Shown here piece after piece: positions 23,092 through 35,806 of a stretch of DNA of 64,000 nt; the stretch's first letter is position 1, and the number at the start of each line of letters is the position of its first letter. Where the stretch lies: assembly GCA_020064725.1 (NCBI GenBank), contig JAGTWJ010000006.1:2728001-2792000 (forward strand), read 5' to 3'. The notes beneath the pieces are model-generated. The model was not told where the DNA came from, did not search any database, and was given only the letters and a program-made list of their open reading frames with translations. The stretch is from Drechslerella dactyloides (lineage: Eukaryota > Ascomycota > Orbiliomycetes > Orbiliales > Orbiliaceae). Both the position numbers and the translations under genes were made by a program.

Positions 23092-24994
23092 TATTTCCGT
23101 CGATTTAGATGCCTCTCTTTTAATGATCCGTCACTGTTGGCGTTCCAGCGCAGATGACGCCTGCCTTTCTCGTAAGTGCCTGCACACGCCTACCGCGCCC
23201 GCCCAGCCTATCGGAAGCTCGCTAACGTGATCCTTTATGCGTTGTGGTGCTGATAGGCGAAATTGACAGCAGGTGACGTTGCCTGCCGCTCGGGAGTTAG
23301 GCTGGGTGCTGAGACTGCTGCTGTCTGGATTCCGAGTTCCTGCTGCCTTCGTGCTTTCTACCAGTTGGCCGTCTTGATAAGAGAACGAGCTTGGGATCTT
23401 AGAGGTCCCGCCTGGCTTCCCCTTCGGGCGCAGTCCTTATATTGATCTGTTCGTTTGTGCTGTTCTTGAGTCCTGGTGTTTTCGAACGAGCTTACCGTCG
23501 ATGTGGCTACCTTGCAGAGGAAGAGGAACCGGATGATGCCGTTCAGGCGCGGAGAATGACTTGGAGAGCAACGGCCCCAGGGTTCAAAATCTAGATTTGT
23601 CTCGGCTGGACAGCCACGATTCTGTCTTGAACAACGTCTTAGCGAACGAACGGTCGAGCAAACGGGCTAGCTCGTCGCTTCGGAAGGAACGCTGTATTTC
23701 CTGCCTAGGTAATAATGCGGAGTGAGGAGGCAGTATACTCGCTTTCAGCACTTGATATTCTCCCGTTCTGGGGAGCATTCTCGCAGAACGTTCCAAAATG
23801 AACCAGGATCTTCACTCGGCTTCTGGAACCAGCTCCAATAGGCCTATATCGGTCGGCCACTTTGTGTGCGCGTGTCAGTCAAAACTGCCAGAACTACTGG
23901 TCGATGCGGTTCCACCCCGCAGGATTCTGAGCGCCATTCCTTTACTAGTATTGTTTTTAAATTTCCAGCTCTCACCCTTTAAATCCCATCCTGGTTGGAA
24001 TTGACTTGTGCCGTTCCCGCAAGTTTGTTCTGCCACAAGCCAGAAATTGCGTCGATGTACCGTTTCTTTTTCTGCTCGTTTGCACGGTTGTCGACATGTC
24101 TTGTAGGTGGCCGAAAGTAAGCAACAACAATCTGACGGGTAGCAGTGACAAGTGCTAAGGTGGGTTCGTGATTACAGCAAGCAGCTCTGCCCCCTCGTCA
24201 GAGTTGTATTAGACTGAGAAGTTTCCCCACAGACAAAGATATAAAACTACTGTTATTATTGAAAGGAATGCATGTCAATGTTAGTTTCTGATTGAATATG
24301 CCATGCACGTGTCCACGACCCGCACGGCAGAGTTTTGAAGATGCAACTGCAGCTGCCTGCTAACTAGTGGCCTGACAGCTCATCTACCACACCCTTGAAC
24401 CATCGATTTCATTAACACTTGAACATTCGGTGGAAGCTTGTCGAGCTAACAAATTGCATTCTACCTTCGGAAATCATGTCCGGGCATTCTCAGAGAACCA
24501 AACCCACAAGTGGATCTCCTTTCTCCAGAATACTACAGCGTCGCGCCGCCCGTCATATACCTTGCGACAATGCCCCCGCACTTTGGGTGAGGGCCGCAAT
24601 TGATCGAATCCTCACCAGCGACTCGAGATCGTATGCGCGCCAGACAGCATACTCAGCCTTTTACGTTGTCGGGCCAGCAACCGCGCGCGCGGCAAGTGCG
24701 GAGCACTCTTGTAAATTAACGAGATAAGGACGACGTCGTGAGCGAATTTAGCCCGCATGCCGGACTTAAGCGCATCTCTGAAATACGGGTCACTTGTTAT
24801 TCGCTTAGAATCATGTGCCCATAAAGTGTACAATCTACACGGTATCATCCTACTGTTGACTAGATCCATGGAGAGTAACATCTTCTCTTGTACTGCACGT
24901 GTACAGACAGTCGGATCAAATCAAGTAGAAGTTTCGATTTCTCGTTTGTCTCGTAAACCAGACATGCTGTATACTTAAGCAGTTGCACCTCTAG
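23092..24994. other. Intergenic between two minus-strand genes
   Basis: Upstream of the hypothetical gene and downstream of the P450. It holds a 15-base copy of the inverted-repeat core at 24948-24962. No supported gene seen. Confidence 0.55.
24948..24962 (+). repeat. Third copy of the inverted-repeat core
   Basis: GTCTCGTAAACCAGA, 15 bases identical to 12-26, located 33 bp beyond the P450 stop codon. Confidence 0.5.
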
Positions 24995-26684
24995 TTACAC
25001 CTCAACGCTCACTTTCTCTGCCGAAACGCCGTCCGCTCTCCGTCGCACCACTAGCCTCAGGTCCCGCTGGTGTACGAACACAGCATTGAAAAGCGTCCAG
25101 TCCTTCTCGGGGTCTGCCTCAAAATTAAAATGTATCAAGAGCGTGGGTACTAGTTTATATATCTCCAATAAACTGATGTTACGGCCAATGCATAGCCTAG
25201 TGCCTCCACCAAAAGCGAAAAGGCCTCTGTTCATGAGCTTCTTTTGCTCATCGGACGCATTTATCCAACGCTCCGGCCTCCATATGTCGGCGTCATCGCC
25301 GAAGACTGTCTTGTCTTGATGCATGACCCAGGCATTAACGCCAACTGTTGTTCCAATCGGAATCTCACAACCTTCAATGACCACCGGTTTAGTAACGATG
25401 CGCTCCAGAGGCAGACCAACCGCTGGGTGGATTCTTAGGGCCTCTTTAACAACAGCGTCAAGATAGGGCAAGGTTTGAGATTCTGGCCAAGTGACTCTGC
25501 GGGATATGTTGCCAAGCTGAAGTGCAGCGTCAAGTTCCTTGAGGAGCGTCTTCATAGTCTCGGGGTTTCGAAGCAGGTGATAAAATATTGCCCGCAGGGT
25601 GATGGCAGTACTGTCACTCCCCGCCACAATCTACATTCGCAACGCTCTGTTAGCCAAGTAGTTCCATGAGTCAATACCTGATTTATAGCTTTTTAGCAGA
25701 AGAGAATCCCTACATTAGTGGTGGTGTAAGCTATAACACGGAAGTCGTCAACAACATCAGGGTACGTTTGGCGGGCTGCAAGGAACCTCGACAGAAAGTC
25801 CCGCCGTCCATGTTCAGATAGAAATTCTTTGTCGTCGTATCTCACACCCTTTAGCCTTTTTTGCATTTGCTCCATGGTTATCTTAACAACAAGGGAAGTT
25901 GTTGGCCTGGGTTTGTATTTAATATACGGCTTCCGGAACACCCTATCAACCCACGGAATCTGCCCCAGAATTGTAATATTCGCCAGATCGCGCAAACTTC
26001 GAATGAAGCCCCCGTAGTCTTCCCCATGCTCTAAGAATCCAAACCTCCTTGAAAAGGTCATTTCACCGATAACGTCGAAGGCATAGTATTGGAGCCAAGC
26101 GGAGAAATCGATTTCCTGCCCAGATAACTCATCTAGCCGTCGCAGAAAGAGGTCTGTGGTGTCGTTCACGAATGGCTCATACTCCACAATGCTGGACATT
26201 GCGTAAGCTCTCGCCACAGGCTTCTTGATGCGGTGATGGAATTCCTCATTCGTGGTATTGAACAAGTTTTGGTACGGTTTTCCTTGGAAAATGAATTGTT
26301 GAGGAACATAAAACTCCGACTGGGGTGAGAAATATTAGCCACAGCGTATTCTTCATATATGACCATGACTAACGGGACTCGTGAAGGGTTTCGAACCTTG
26401 GGAAATTTCTCATGAATATTATAGACAATCTGGACAGCATTGATACCGCTAACACTGACCGCGTTAGGGCCAACCCGCACAACGTTACCGTACTTTTTGT
26501 GGACCCGCTGATAGGTGAACTGAGCATCGCCTCGTGTGACATAGTAAACTCTCCAAAGGTTTGTGAAACGGGCAATGAAAGGACCAGGTATCTTTCGTAG
26601 CCTAAGGTAATTGCGAACCAAAACAGCGATGAGAATGACAGTCGCCAAGATTGACAACCTTCCGAGCAAGCGCACCCAGCCCAT
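24995..26684 (-). CDS. Cytochrome P450 monooxygenase, pisatin-demethylase-like
   Basis: Membrane-anchored haem monooxygenase needing NADPH-P450 reductase. Three exons (26684-26397, 26319-25714, 25630-24995) join in phase 0 to 509 aa. The start at MGWVRLLGRLSILATVILIA gives an N-terminal anchor followed by the proline-rich turn IPGPF. Other marks: KFPK/SEFYVPQQ across the first junction, I-helix AGSDSTAIT, ExxR in KEALR, PERW motif, and haem loop FAFGGGTRLCIG with Cys at about 435. The first intron uses a non-standard GTTCGA donor, but phase and the family pattern support it. The closest resemblance by motif is the fungal class that includes pisatin demethylase; the substrate is unknown. No biosynthetic backbone gene lies next to it, so this looks like a stand-alone P450. 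Confidence 0.88.
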
Positions 26685-28972
26685 TTTATATCTGACGACC
26701 GATAGCAACGAAACGTAGAGATAGAACCGAAGAACGGCTGGAAGGCGTAACTGACATGGGAAACCAATTCTCAAGCAAGGGTGGACATATGCGGGTATGT
26801 ACGTCCACTTAAAAGAATTACGCCACCAGAATCACCCTACCTCTCCCCCAGGCGATAGACGATATTTATGTGGTTTCCAAGGACGCTATCGCCTAAGGAC
26901 ACTCCGAGACATAGTTTGAGTTCAGATTGTTTCCAGCTGCAAGCTGTTATCCACCGCTGCCCAGGACCCACCAGTTCGGTAACTGGTAGCAGTTACCAAA
27001 CTGACCAAGAAATCACTCTCGCATGGATCAGAACCGCGAACACAGCCGCAGGTATCACTGCCAACACACCACTCCCCCACACGCCTCTCTCGCGTGCCGA
27101 GTGAAAAAAATCTTTGAAAGCTAAGCAAAGCTTCCTCCGTGCAATCAGCAATCGTTGTGGAATAGTATGAGATAGTTTGTGAGATATTCCTAGGATCCTG
27201 TCATGCCCAATGGGAAGAGCTAGGACCCGCAAGCCGCCCGAGCCGATTGGTCTAGCCGATGTGATTGCTCTTCGACTTCTGCAGCTTGCATAAATTACGA
27301 GAAAAACCATGCGACATCTGGAGCTAGCCTGATGTTTGCTCAATAGTTGATGCTCGGCTGATCAGGCTTGGGCACACGCTAAACGGAACTTCCCTAACTA
27401 CTCCAGCTTAGCAAAGTGGGGTACTGTGCCGCAAGAATCGATCCCCGATACTACTGTGCCGCCGTGCAGCGTATAGAACAGATATTAGTAGGCTGTTCAA
27501 TATATTGTTCCCTTGTGCTGCTCGGAAATTTGGAGCCGGGATGGGCAGCAGTGCAGCTAGCATTTGATGCCAGCAGCTCCCTCAATTGATCAACTTAGCT
27601 TAGCTAGTGCTCAAAAGAGAACCTTTTAAGCCGATTCAACAGCGCCGCAGCGTTTACTTCCATATGATACAGAAAAATCTGTACCTGACTAAGCTTATAA
27701 AGAATCATATACGGTTAAGGAACCGCAGCTTTCCATGTCGGTCGAACCTCCATCGCTCGACACGTGCAACTGTGCTGCTCGATATGCTGCTCGATCGAGC
27801 TGTGTTGCTGTACCAAAATTACAACGACACACCACCCGCTTCAGCTTCCTTTGTGATGTTAGTTTGGCGCTGCATCGAGATCGAGAAGACCAGCCAACCT
27901 GGTCTCCCCGGCCGATGTATTCGGATATCGCGGATATCCTATTGGCAAACATGCAAGTTGCAAGCAGAAAAGCAAGACATGGGTACTTTGAACTCGAAGT
28001 CTGGCGAATAAACGAGTACGTGTAAACTTACCAATGACACAGCAGATGTTAACACCTACCCCGGGGCCCAGCTATGACGCTATATTGTATAGAAAGACTT
28101 GTAGTGAGTAAGTAGTGATAATTAATTGATAAATATCAAATAGATCACGGACCGCTCACTGTAGCTGTGCACACTTATTTTGATCCGACTCGCGAATAAT
28201 ACGTGGATTCGTCTCATCATAGGCGGAAGGTCGTCCCGTGGACCAGACCGCCGTACTTTACCTGGCGAACGAGACAAGGCGGCAGGCTAGAATTGCTCGG
28301 ATGCTTTAGGGATATGCACAAGCGAGTCCCCACGTACAAATGTGCTAGTCTCGGAACCAAGCCCTTCTTTACCACAGTTCGTATGACCAGGTTGAGTTAA
28401 ATCTTTTGAGTTCAAGGTCACTACCGTATAGCCAGATGGTATTGATATCGAGATATATTACGGTCCATCTATGTTTTACTTGGGTATAGGTAAGTAGGTA
28501 CACCAAGCAATGAACCTCACATGAGTAAGTACTTATGCCTATCCCACTTCGAGGCCGTTAAGCCTTACCCGCCTTATCGCGGCTCTTTGCCTTGATTTTT
28601 GCAGTGAGCACCGAGGCCGTGATACGGGCATGCACATGTTGTGGACTAGTCTGATTCCGGAAAACTAGATGTTCTCGTAGTTCCAATTCCTTGATTAGTC
28701 TTGGGACCGCTGTTCCTTGATATTGAATCAGCTCTCCAAGAGGGATAGAGGCCTTTTCAGCTTGGTTTACCGATAGATGATGGCATGTGGGCTCACAGAT
28801 GTGATGTAAAGTTACAGAAACATGCTCCTTGAGGGTGTCGCGAGGTAATTAAGTAACCGATTAAAAAATTTCCAACTCGCCGTGTTATATACAAGTTGTA
28901 TCACCATGTCCAATTTTATTTACAATTTTCAATTGTGACAAACAAATAAATCCTAGATCGTTGTACACATTT
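26685..28972. other. Intergenic, P450 promoter side and GH5 3' side
   Basis: No supported gene. AAGTA/TAGGTA-type repeats lie at about 28482-28538. Short frames only. Confidence 0.55.
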
Positions 28973-30492
28973 TTAAGGGGCAAACGATTGGAGAATTGGA
29001 ACGTAGGTGCTCACAGCAAGACCGCTTGGAGGTTCGATGTTCTGGAAGTAGTTGGATGGCCACCAGGGACCAGCTGCCCACCAGAGAACACCAAGCCAAA
29101 CACCAGAGTTACGCGCGTAAGTAAGACCATCAATCACAGCCTGCCTGCACTGATCATTGTTGCCGGCGCCGACTTCTCCAAGAATACACTTCTTGCCATT
29201 TTGTTGACACCAATTTGTCGCAGCGGTGATTCTCTCCTTCAGAATCGTGGCAGAAACGCAAGTCGCACTGGTGCCAGAAGAATCGCTATCGAGATACTGA
29301 TGCATTTCGAAGACAAGTTTATCCAGGGGATCGCTCAGGCTAATCATCGTGGCACCATTATTTGATGATACCCATGACCAGGCACCTGTCCACGAGTTGC
29401 CCTCGACGAAGATGGTATTTTCGGCGCCAGTAGACCGAATGCCGTCAATAGCGGCTTGATTGAGTCTCACAACGAGACTCTGATCCATATCATGATACTC
29501 GTTGTTAGTATCGAAAATGACGCGGGAGTTACCCTTATACCGATTGGCGATGTTGGTCCACCACGTCTTGAAGGCGTTCGTGTCGGTGATGATGGCACCA
29601 TTATATCTGCCGTAGTTATGGGGATCGATGACAGCATAGGCTCCTTTGTTGGTGATGTAATTGATGATGGTATCCAGCCCAGAAATGTAAGCATTATTCA
29701 AAGGACCTGTGATTCCACCTGATGAAGGGGGTGTAATTCGCTCCACTACAGTCCTCAGTTAGCCTCCATACACCATGTCTTCAGTACGCCTACTCTTTGC
29801 GGGATACCCGTCTACGAACTTACTCATTGTGCAGACACGGAAGATGTTAAAGCCTCTGCTGACAAAGTAATCAACCGAGGAAGGCGACGGCCAAGTGTAG
29901 TCCGTGCCAATTGTGCCGGGTATAGAGTTTTGGCCAAATTCAGCGCCGGCTTCATTGACACCAACGAAAGTGAATTTCCCGCTGCTCGTGGGAGAAGCAC
30001 TAGGATTCGTAGTGCGTGAGGTAGTCGTGGTTGTCCGGCTAGTAGTAGTCGACCTTGTAGTAGTCGAAAGTGTAGTGGATCTAGTAGTAGTGGTAGTGGT
30101 TCGGCTCGAAGTTGTGGTCGTCCGGCTTGCGGTGGTGGTTCGGCTTGCGGTTGTTGTAGGTGTGGGACCTCCCGATAGGCACTGGGCGTAATATGGGTTC
30201 AATCTATGTTTTAAAATAGATGAGCATCGAGTCTACTGAAGAGATGAATTCTTTATCAACCTCAAGGCAAAGCAGGAACATACGTAGAGCACGCCGCTCC
30301 GGCGACGCAATTGGATTGACCAGTCCAGCCAATCCCGCCACCTAAGATAAAGTATTAGCTTAGCCGTACTGATCATGTGAAACTATCACTCCAGAATGAT
30401 GCGTCAAAAAACTAACATTGTCCCCACATGGTCTGTTGAGCGGATGCGAACGCGGCACTGCCAGCGATCAAAGCAGCAAGTTCCAACTTCAT
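28973..30492 (-). CDS. Endo-beta-1,4-glucanase, GH5 with CBM1 (EGII-like)
   Basis: Secreted cellulase cutting internal beta-1,4 bonds of cellulose. Four exons (30492-30417, 30341-30284, 30203-29824, 29745-28973) join in phase to 428 aa, close to the 418 aa of Trichoderma EGII. Order: signal peptide MKLELAALIAGSAAFASA, CBM1 (QQTMWGQC/GGIGWTGQSNC to NPYYAQCL), Thr/Ser/Arg-rich linker, then the GH5 domain from KFTFVGVNEAGAEFG. The acid/base is Glu at about 254 (DTNNEYHDM) and the nucleophile Glu at about 362 (LGEVGAGNN). At the third junction the predicted FRVCTMMER replaces the usual FRVPFLMER of this group. This could be true divergence, although the GTAAGT donor and phase are good. A TATA box lies 170 bp upstream. 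Carbon-source control is expected from the family but was not read from motifs. Confidence 0.92.
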
Positions 30493-32962
30493 GTTGGACA
30501 ATTGCAATACGAATTTTCGATAATACTGTACAGGCGAAGGTGACGGCGAAAGAAGCCAAGAATTGCTCCCAGCCGACGGCGATGCAAGACTAGAAGGATG
30601 ATAAGAGGAATATTCGAATCTGTAGAATTTCAAGAAACAAGATACCAAGGTGACTACGGGCTATTTATACGTTTTTGTGCGAGAAAAAGCCCTTTACGGC
30701 ATACTTGGGAAGAAAGCTTAAGGCAGTTAGCGTTGACCCTGGCGTAGAGGCTATCCCATGACGTTAGAATTAGTCTCCATTCGATTTAGAACTATCTGTG
30801 GAGAATATCATCTCATCCTGAACTTGTGCATGTTCTGCTGCCGAAGTATGAGTGGCCATGGATTGGTATCACAGATCGAAAATTAAAGTGTTGTCTGGTG
30901 GTTTTCAAGAGCCGCGTGTGCAAGGGCAGCCTTGCTCCACAGCTCGTTTCAAGCGGGACACAGTTCCGGTCTCGAACACACCGCTCCCACGAACAAGTGC
31001 TCAATGGAGATTTTACCCCTGCTCACTCACATTTGCCGGCTGTCCGTGAGCCCGAAACGTTAGCGCGTGCCAGCTGCCTGTGGGAGAAGCGCAGATATCC
31101 TCAGGAATAACAGGCGCATATTTCTGGAATCGGCGGAACCACGGGAAGAAGTTTATAACAAGCTCCCCAAGCCCTATCAATATACCAAATGCCAATCGGA
31201 CGGTCTCCTTCCGTAGCATGGTAATAACAACCTAGACTTTGTATCCATGTCTTGTCACTGCTAGGCATTACCCGGATACTGCGGAAATTTCCAGGGTATA
31301 CATGAATGCGCGGCTTGTGCATATTGATATAACTACTAGACCATGCAATAATTCGTATAAGGTTGCGTATCCGAGTGAGAAGCAGCGAATTGTCAAATCG
31401 GCAAAATGGAAACTATAATCACTATCGGCCCCTGTCAGCACTTGGTCATGAACAACTGAGCGGATGCACCTATGCGTCATGGTAGCAGAGTTCTGGATCT
31501 TCATTCTTGTCCCAGCTGCAGCCTCGACAACAGTGCTGTCGTTCCAACCGGTACTACTCGTGCGGCATGTGTAGATATAGTCAAGCATCAATGAGAACTG
31601 ATACACTTATATATATATGCGCACAGTCTGAAAAGTGAAAGATTTTTATCTAGGTAAATGCATGCGTCTTCATTTTCGAACACGTGCATACCGTAGAGAT
31701 GGGGACGAGGGAGCCCCACTAAAAGGCACTGTCTTTTAACCACATAGGTACAGGAATCTAGGGCCATTTAGACATTTGACTCGACAGGAATGTCTGATAG
31801 GCTGCCTTAGAGCTTCTCAATCACACAATACCGAGCGTTGAGGCATTATTAATTGTACTCGTATAGCTGGAGGAGGATTATGATGGTGAATCGCAGAATA
31901 TATACATTGATTGAGAGGTTGAGGGCTAAGGACTTTAGGGATCTAGGATCCTGGAACCTGGACAGAGGGCATCAGTTTGGCTTTCGGCGTAAATGTTGCT
32001 TTCCACATACTATATCTAAGTAAGTACCTGTGGATTGAACATTCCCGGTCTATAGGCACTGTGTAAGACCATCCAATATCGAAAACTTCAGGACATCAGC
32101 GAGAGCATATGCACTAACCAATTTATAATTTAGGCTGTATGTTCCGGAGCACTGACCATGTCGAACTAAGACTTCAATCAATAGATAAGTACATATATTA
32201 TTGATCCAAAATCACATCGGCAGGGATCTAATCCCGGTACATAATCTGGTATAGCGCCGGGAATCGAGGTCAACGATCGATATGGCTAAGATCAGATTAC
32301 CCCTGGGCATGCAGCTCGTGTATCGAGGATTGCTATCGGTGCTTGGTATCAATGGTATCTAGTATGGATAGAAATACGTGTAGAAATAATAGACGCAACA
32401 GGTGTTGGGACTTATCTAACCCTCTAAAAATTTTAGTAGATTTAGTGCGCCACAGGTTCTATTTATTACTCATCTATGTAGTCTTCCTGAGTAGTCACAC
32501 TCGAATATATATCCTACAAAATGGCGTGCTATAACACTGGCGTTTGTACGGATATGACAGCACATAGTCACGCAGCTGGCCAGATGAGATCTGTGAGATG
32601 TACTTTCGTTTGAGGCTACAACTGGAAAAAGGAACCCATGCAAAAGCAATATACCTTTGTGCTTCGGATCTCAAGCCGAGTAGAATGTCCGGTAGACGCA
32701 CTGACGGGCATAGGCCTGTGGAGCAATAATAACAAAATATGAAGGTAATCGACCAAGTGCGAGTAACAGAGCCAGAGCTGTGCGGCAAGAAATATCATAA
32801 AAAGCGCTAAAATACTATCAAATATGCACGAACGCCAACCCATGCCTGTTTCCAAAGACCTATACTCCGTAAATGCTAATCGTGCAGAACGAGACCAAAT
32901 ATTAACGCCACTCAAGATACCACCCTATTCACTCCAACGCCTGTATAACGATAAACATAACA
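30493..32962. other. 2.5-kb intergenic stretch
   Basis: Includes the GH5 promoter (TATA at 30662-30669). The rest has only short unlinked frames, the longest 112 aa on the minus strand (31268-31606). Nothing recognised. Confidence 0.55.
30662..30669 (-). promoter_or_regulatory. TATA box of the GH5 gene
   Basis: TATAAATA on the minus strand, 170 bp before the start codon at 30492. Confidence 0.55.
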
Positions 32963-35269
32963 TCACTCGCCAATCCTTCCACTTGTGCCAACGCCAAACC
33001 AGCCTACGCACATATTTACAACATCATTAGCAGTATGGCTTGGTCCCCAAGCCCAGTCCTCTTTATCTGGGCGTTCACTTCCGCTGTCGGAAGCATAGCC
33101 ATCATCGTGTTCGTTGAAGTCATCGTCCCCATCGCCACCAGACTGCGCGTCAAGCGAGTCGAGGTTGCTGGCACTAGTGTCAAATTCCCCATTTGTCTCG
33201 CTCTGCTTGATCGGTACATCAAATTCTGCAGGCGGTAGCCTTTTCGGTGAGCGGGTAGCCATATTTCTTGCTTCCTCGCCATTTGCCATAATTCCTGCTG
33301 ATACTTTTGGTTTTCGTGCCGAGGCAATGTCGGCAACATCAGCGAACAGTGCGGCAGTATTGCGCTTGATACTCTGTTTCATACGAGAGTCTTCGAGCCG
33401 GACTTTCTTTACTCCACTGCTGGCCTTGACGAGGCTTGCTATGGTCATCTTGGAGATCGGATCATTCGGGCTATGACGCGACCTCGGGGTCAACGGTATT
33501 TCAGGTGCGTGCGCACGAGGGTCTTGGCCCTTTGACTTTTTCTTTGTCTTCTTTCCATCTTTCTTTCTGGAAGTGGCCTTGGCCAGCTTCCTTGCTTTAG
33601 TTGCAAGCACGCTTTCGCTCGACGTGCTGATACGCTTTCTCTTCTGGATGCCAGTGTCAGTTGTGATGGCCTCCATCTTGCGTTCGTCCTTGCAATTCCC
33701 AGTAGCCTTCCTTGGTGAAGTATCTAGATCAAACTCTGGCGAAGTCGGAGGCGTTCTGTAATGCGATCGGAGGTTGTACCTCCTACCAGTCGAGACTTGA
33801 GAATTTCGACCAGCTGTATGCGTAGCGGTGCCCTGAGATACAGGTGAAATATCTTTGATTGGGTCTTGCGGCTCACCCATGATCCTAGCTTTCTTCTTAG
33901 TGGGGGCGCAGATGTCGGCCAACTCGTCTTGGTGATCTTCCGCTGGAGGCTGGGATGCGTGCGGAGACTTTCTCTTGCGGATGTTGGTACGTTTCTGCTT
34001 CCGAGGCCCTGTCTGGCTGTCATCGTCGGTATCGGAGCCCGGGGAGGGATGGTCCTCTTTAGCTGGCGGCTTTGGTGAAGACGCGCGCTTCTTTGGCGAA
34101 GGTGGATCTCGGTCCCAAAGTTCGAAGAGATGGGTGACTTGTTGGCGAACAGCTGGGGGAATGCCCACAGAAAAAGGCAACGATGCGTTCTTGGATGCTT
34201 TGATCTTCGGCTGGTTGATCCCGAGGCCAGCCTTCAAGATCATTGTGGTCGGGGCCCCTCCATACGGCCTCGGAAAACGAGACTCCGCTTGCTCGGGATC
34301 CATTCGTGGCATTACAGATTCCTCGAAAAAGTAGGGCATGTAAAGATTTGTGGGAGCGGCAGTTGAATATTCGAGAGCGGTTGGGACTGTTCGTGGCTTG
34401 ATGACGCCTTTCGCAGATGCCACAAGCCGAGATTCATAGTCAGATGTCTCGTGGTCGATGAAGAACTGGATGTTCGTCGGGAGAATGATCCAACGCGGTT
34501 GCTGGCAGTCGTAGACACAATGGCAGTTCCGGCAGAGTGTGACGAGGTTGTGAGGAGAGGCGAGATGCCGCAGATTGGGGGGAAAGATTCCAACAGTATC
34601 GCGGTAATTTAGGAACTAGTTCGAGCCGCATTGGTTAGAAGCAGTCACAGGCAGGAGGAAATTGAGTAATTCTGAGATGTTGATCATCACGCTTACCAAG
34701 TCGCGGTTAGAGGCTACAACGTTGTGAGCAGTCTCCAGCATGACAGTGTTCGATTTCGCGCAAAGCCAGCACTCCCGACCATCGCGAGACTTTACCACCA
34801 GCTTCTCGCTATCGTTTGGCTTCGAGAACCCCGAGGAGAGCGGGTTTCGTGTAACCGACCGCTCCAGGGTTGCTGCTCGGTGTGAGCGGGCACGTGTGGC
34901 CCTCTCAATAGAAGTGACGCTCGCGGCAAGGGTGTAACTTGATCGGAGCCGTCTAGATGGTCGGTCGGATGTTGATCTGATGGAGGCGTCTAGAGAGAAG
35001 GAGAGTGCTGTGGTATTTTTGTCACTGTTGTCTTCCCAGGAGACCTCCTCGATATCTTCAAACTTCCTTTTCGGACTGCCAGACGATTGAGGCGAGCGAG
35101 GCGGCGTTTCGGGAGATCGCTGTGGGCCAGATGGCGGTGGAGGGGGGCCAAGCGGCGAGTGTCTAGTTGCTGCGACTGGCTTTGGGGGGGGCATGTCATC
35201 GTTGGCGGGAGATCGAGAAGCGGGCCTGCGGCCTCCCCGCCCGCGTTTCGGTCGCTGGCGTCCAACCAT
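32963..35269 (-). CDS. HNH-nuclease-domain nuclear protein
   Basis: Two exons (35269-34697 and 34615-32963) join in phase 0 to 741 aa. The N-terminal 150 residues are basic and Pro/Ser-rich. A compact HNH-type zinc fold spans the intron: CWLC at about 167-170, His182 (ETAHNVV), NLVTLCRNCH at about 214-223, then YDCQQPRWIILP. The last motif matches the fungal HNH_2 class, in which this fold is found on otherwise disordered proteins. The remaining 480 residues are low-complexity and highly charged, with several nuclear-localisation-like runs (KKKAR, KRKR, KKTKKKSK) and an acidic end. I infer a nuclear DNA-binding or DNA-cutting protein; activity is unproven. It lies 537 bp downstream of the exonuclease gene in the same orientation. 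The upstream frame continues beyond 35269, so an earlier start is possible. Confidence 0.78.
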
Positions 35270-35806
35270 TGCGTATGGGAGAGGCGGTATCAAGTGCGAA
35301 TGCTGAAGCACTGACAGACGTTGGTAGAATGGCGATGGTGACGACGGTGCGCATGTTTTGATAATGATGGAGAGTGGTGATGATGATGGTGATGTTGAAC
35401 GGTGGCCAGCGGTGGCGGTTGATGTCAAACCAAAACAAATTTCCTGGTTGCCGCGGTTGGCTGCGTCTCCAACGACAACAACCAACAAAAGCCACACCAA
35501 CGCAAGACCCCTCCCTCAAGCTCACCACCAGCGGACCCTGAACCGCTCTTGCAATCCGATCGAACGTCACGACATCGTCACTACTCGATAGGTATCCGCC
35601 TGGTCTATTCTCTGGGAAATTGGCAATTCGGCTCTCATTCATTCACTATCTATCGTTGCTAGCATACATATCTCGCTCCGAATGAGCAGTCCAAAGTGCT
35701 GGCCGCCTCGATTGAAATCGCCTTCCCACCCAGCCCGAAAGCCAGGCTACAATGCCGGAGTCCTCCCCGCATAGTTCTCGGGAACGCTGACCCCTCCCGC
35801 AACCTA
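35270..35806. other. Short spacer between HNH and exonuclease genes
   Basis: Holds the HNH gene promoter and the exonuclease 3' end. A trinucleotide-like ATC/ATG-rich run occurs near 35355-35400. An antisense open frame here has no features. Confidence 0.6.

Noticed and set aside
29904..30191. Antisense frame rich in Val within the GH5 linker
   Set aside because: It is the complement of the Thr/Ser/Arg repeat linker, so the frame is a composition artefact.
33114..34334. Several open frames antisense to the HNH gene
   Set aside because: Shadows of the long charged coding exon; no independent features.
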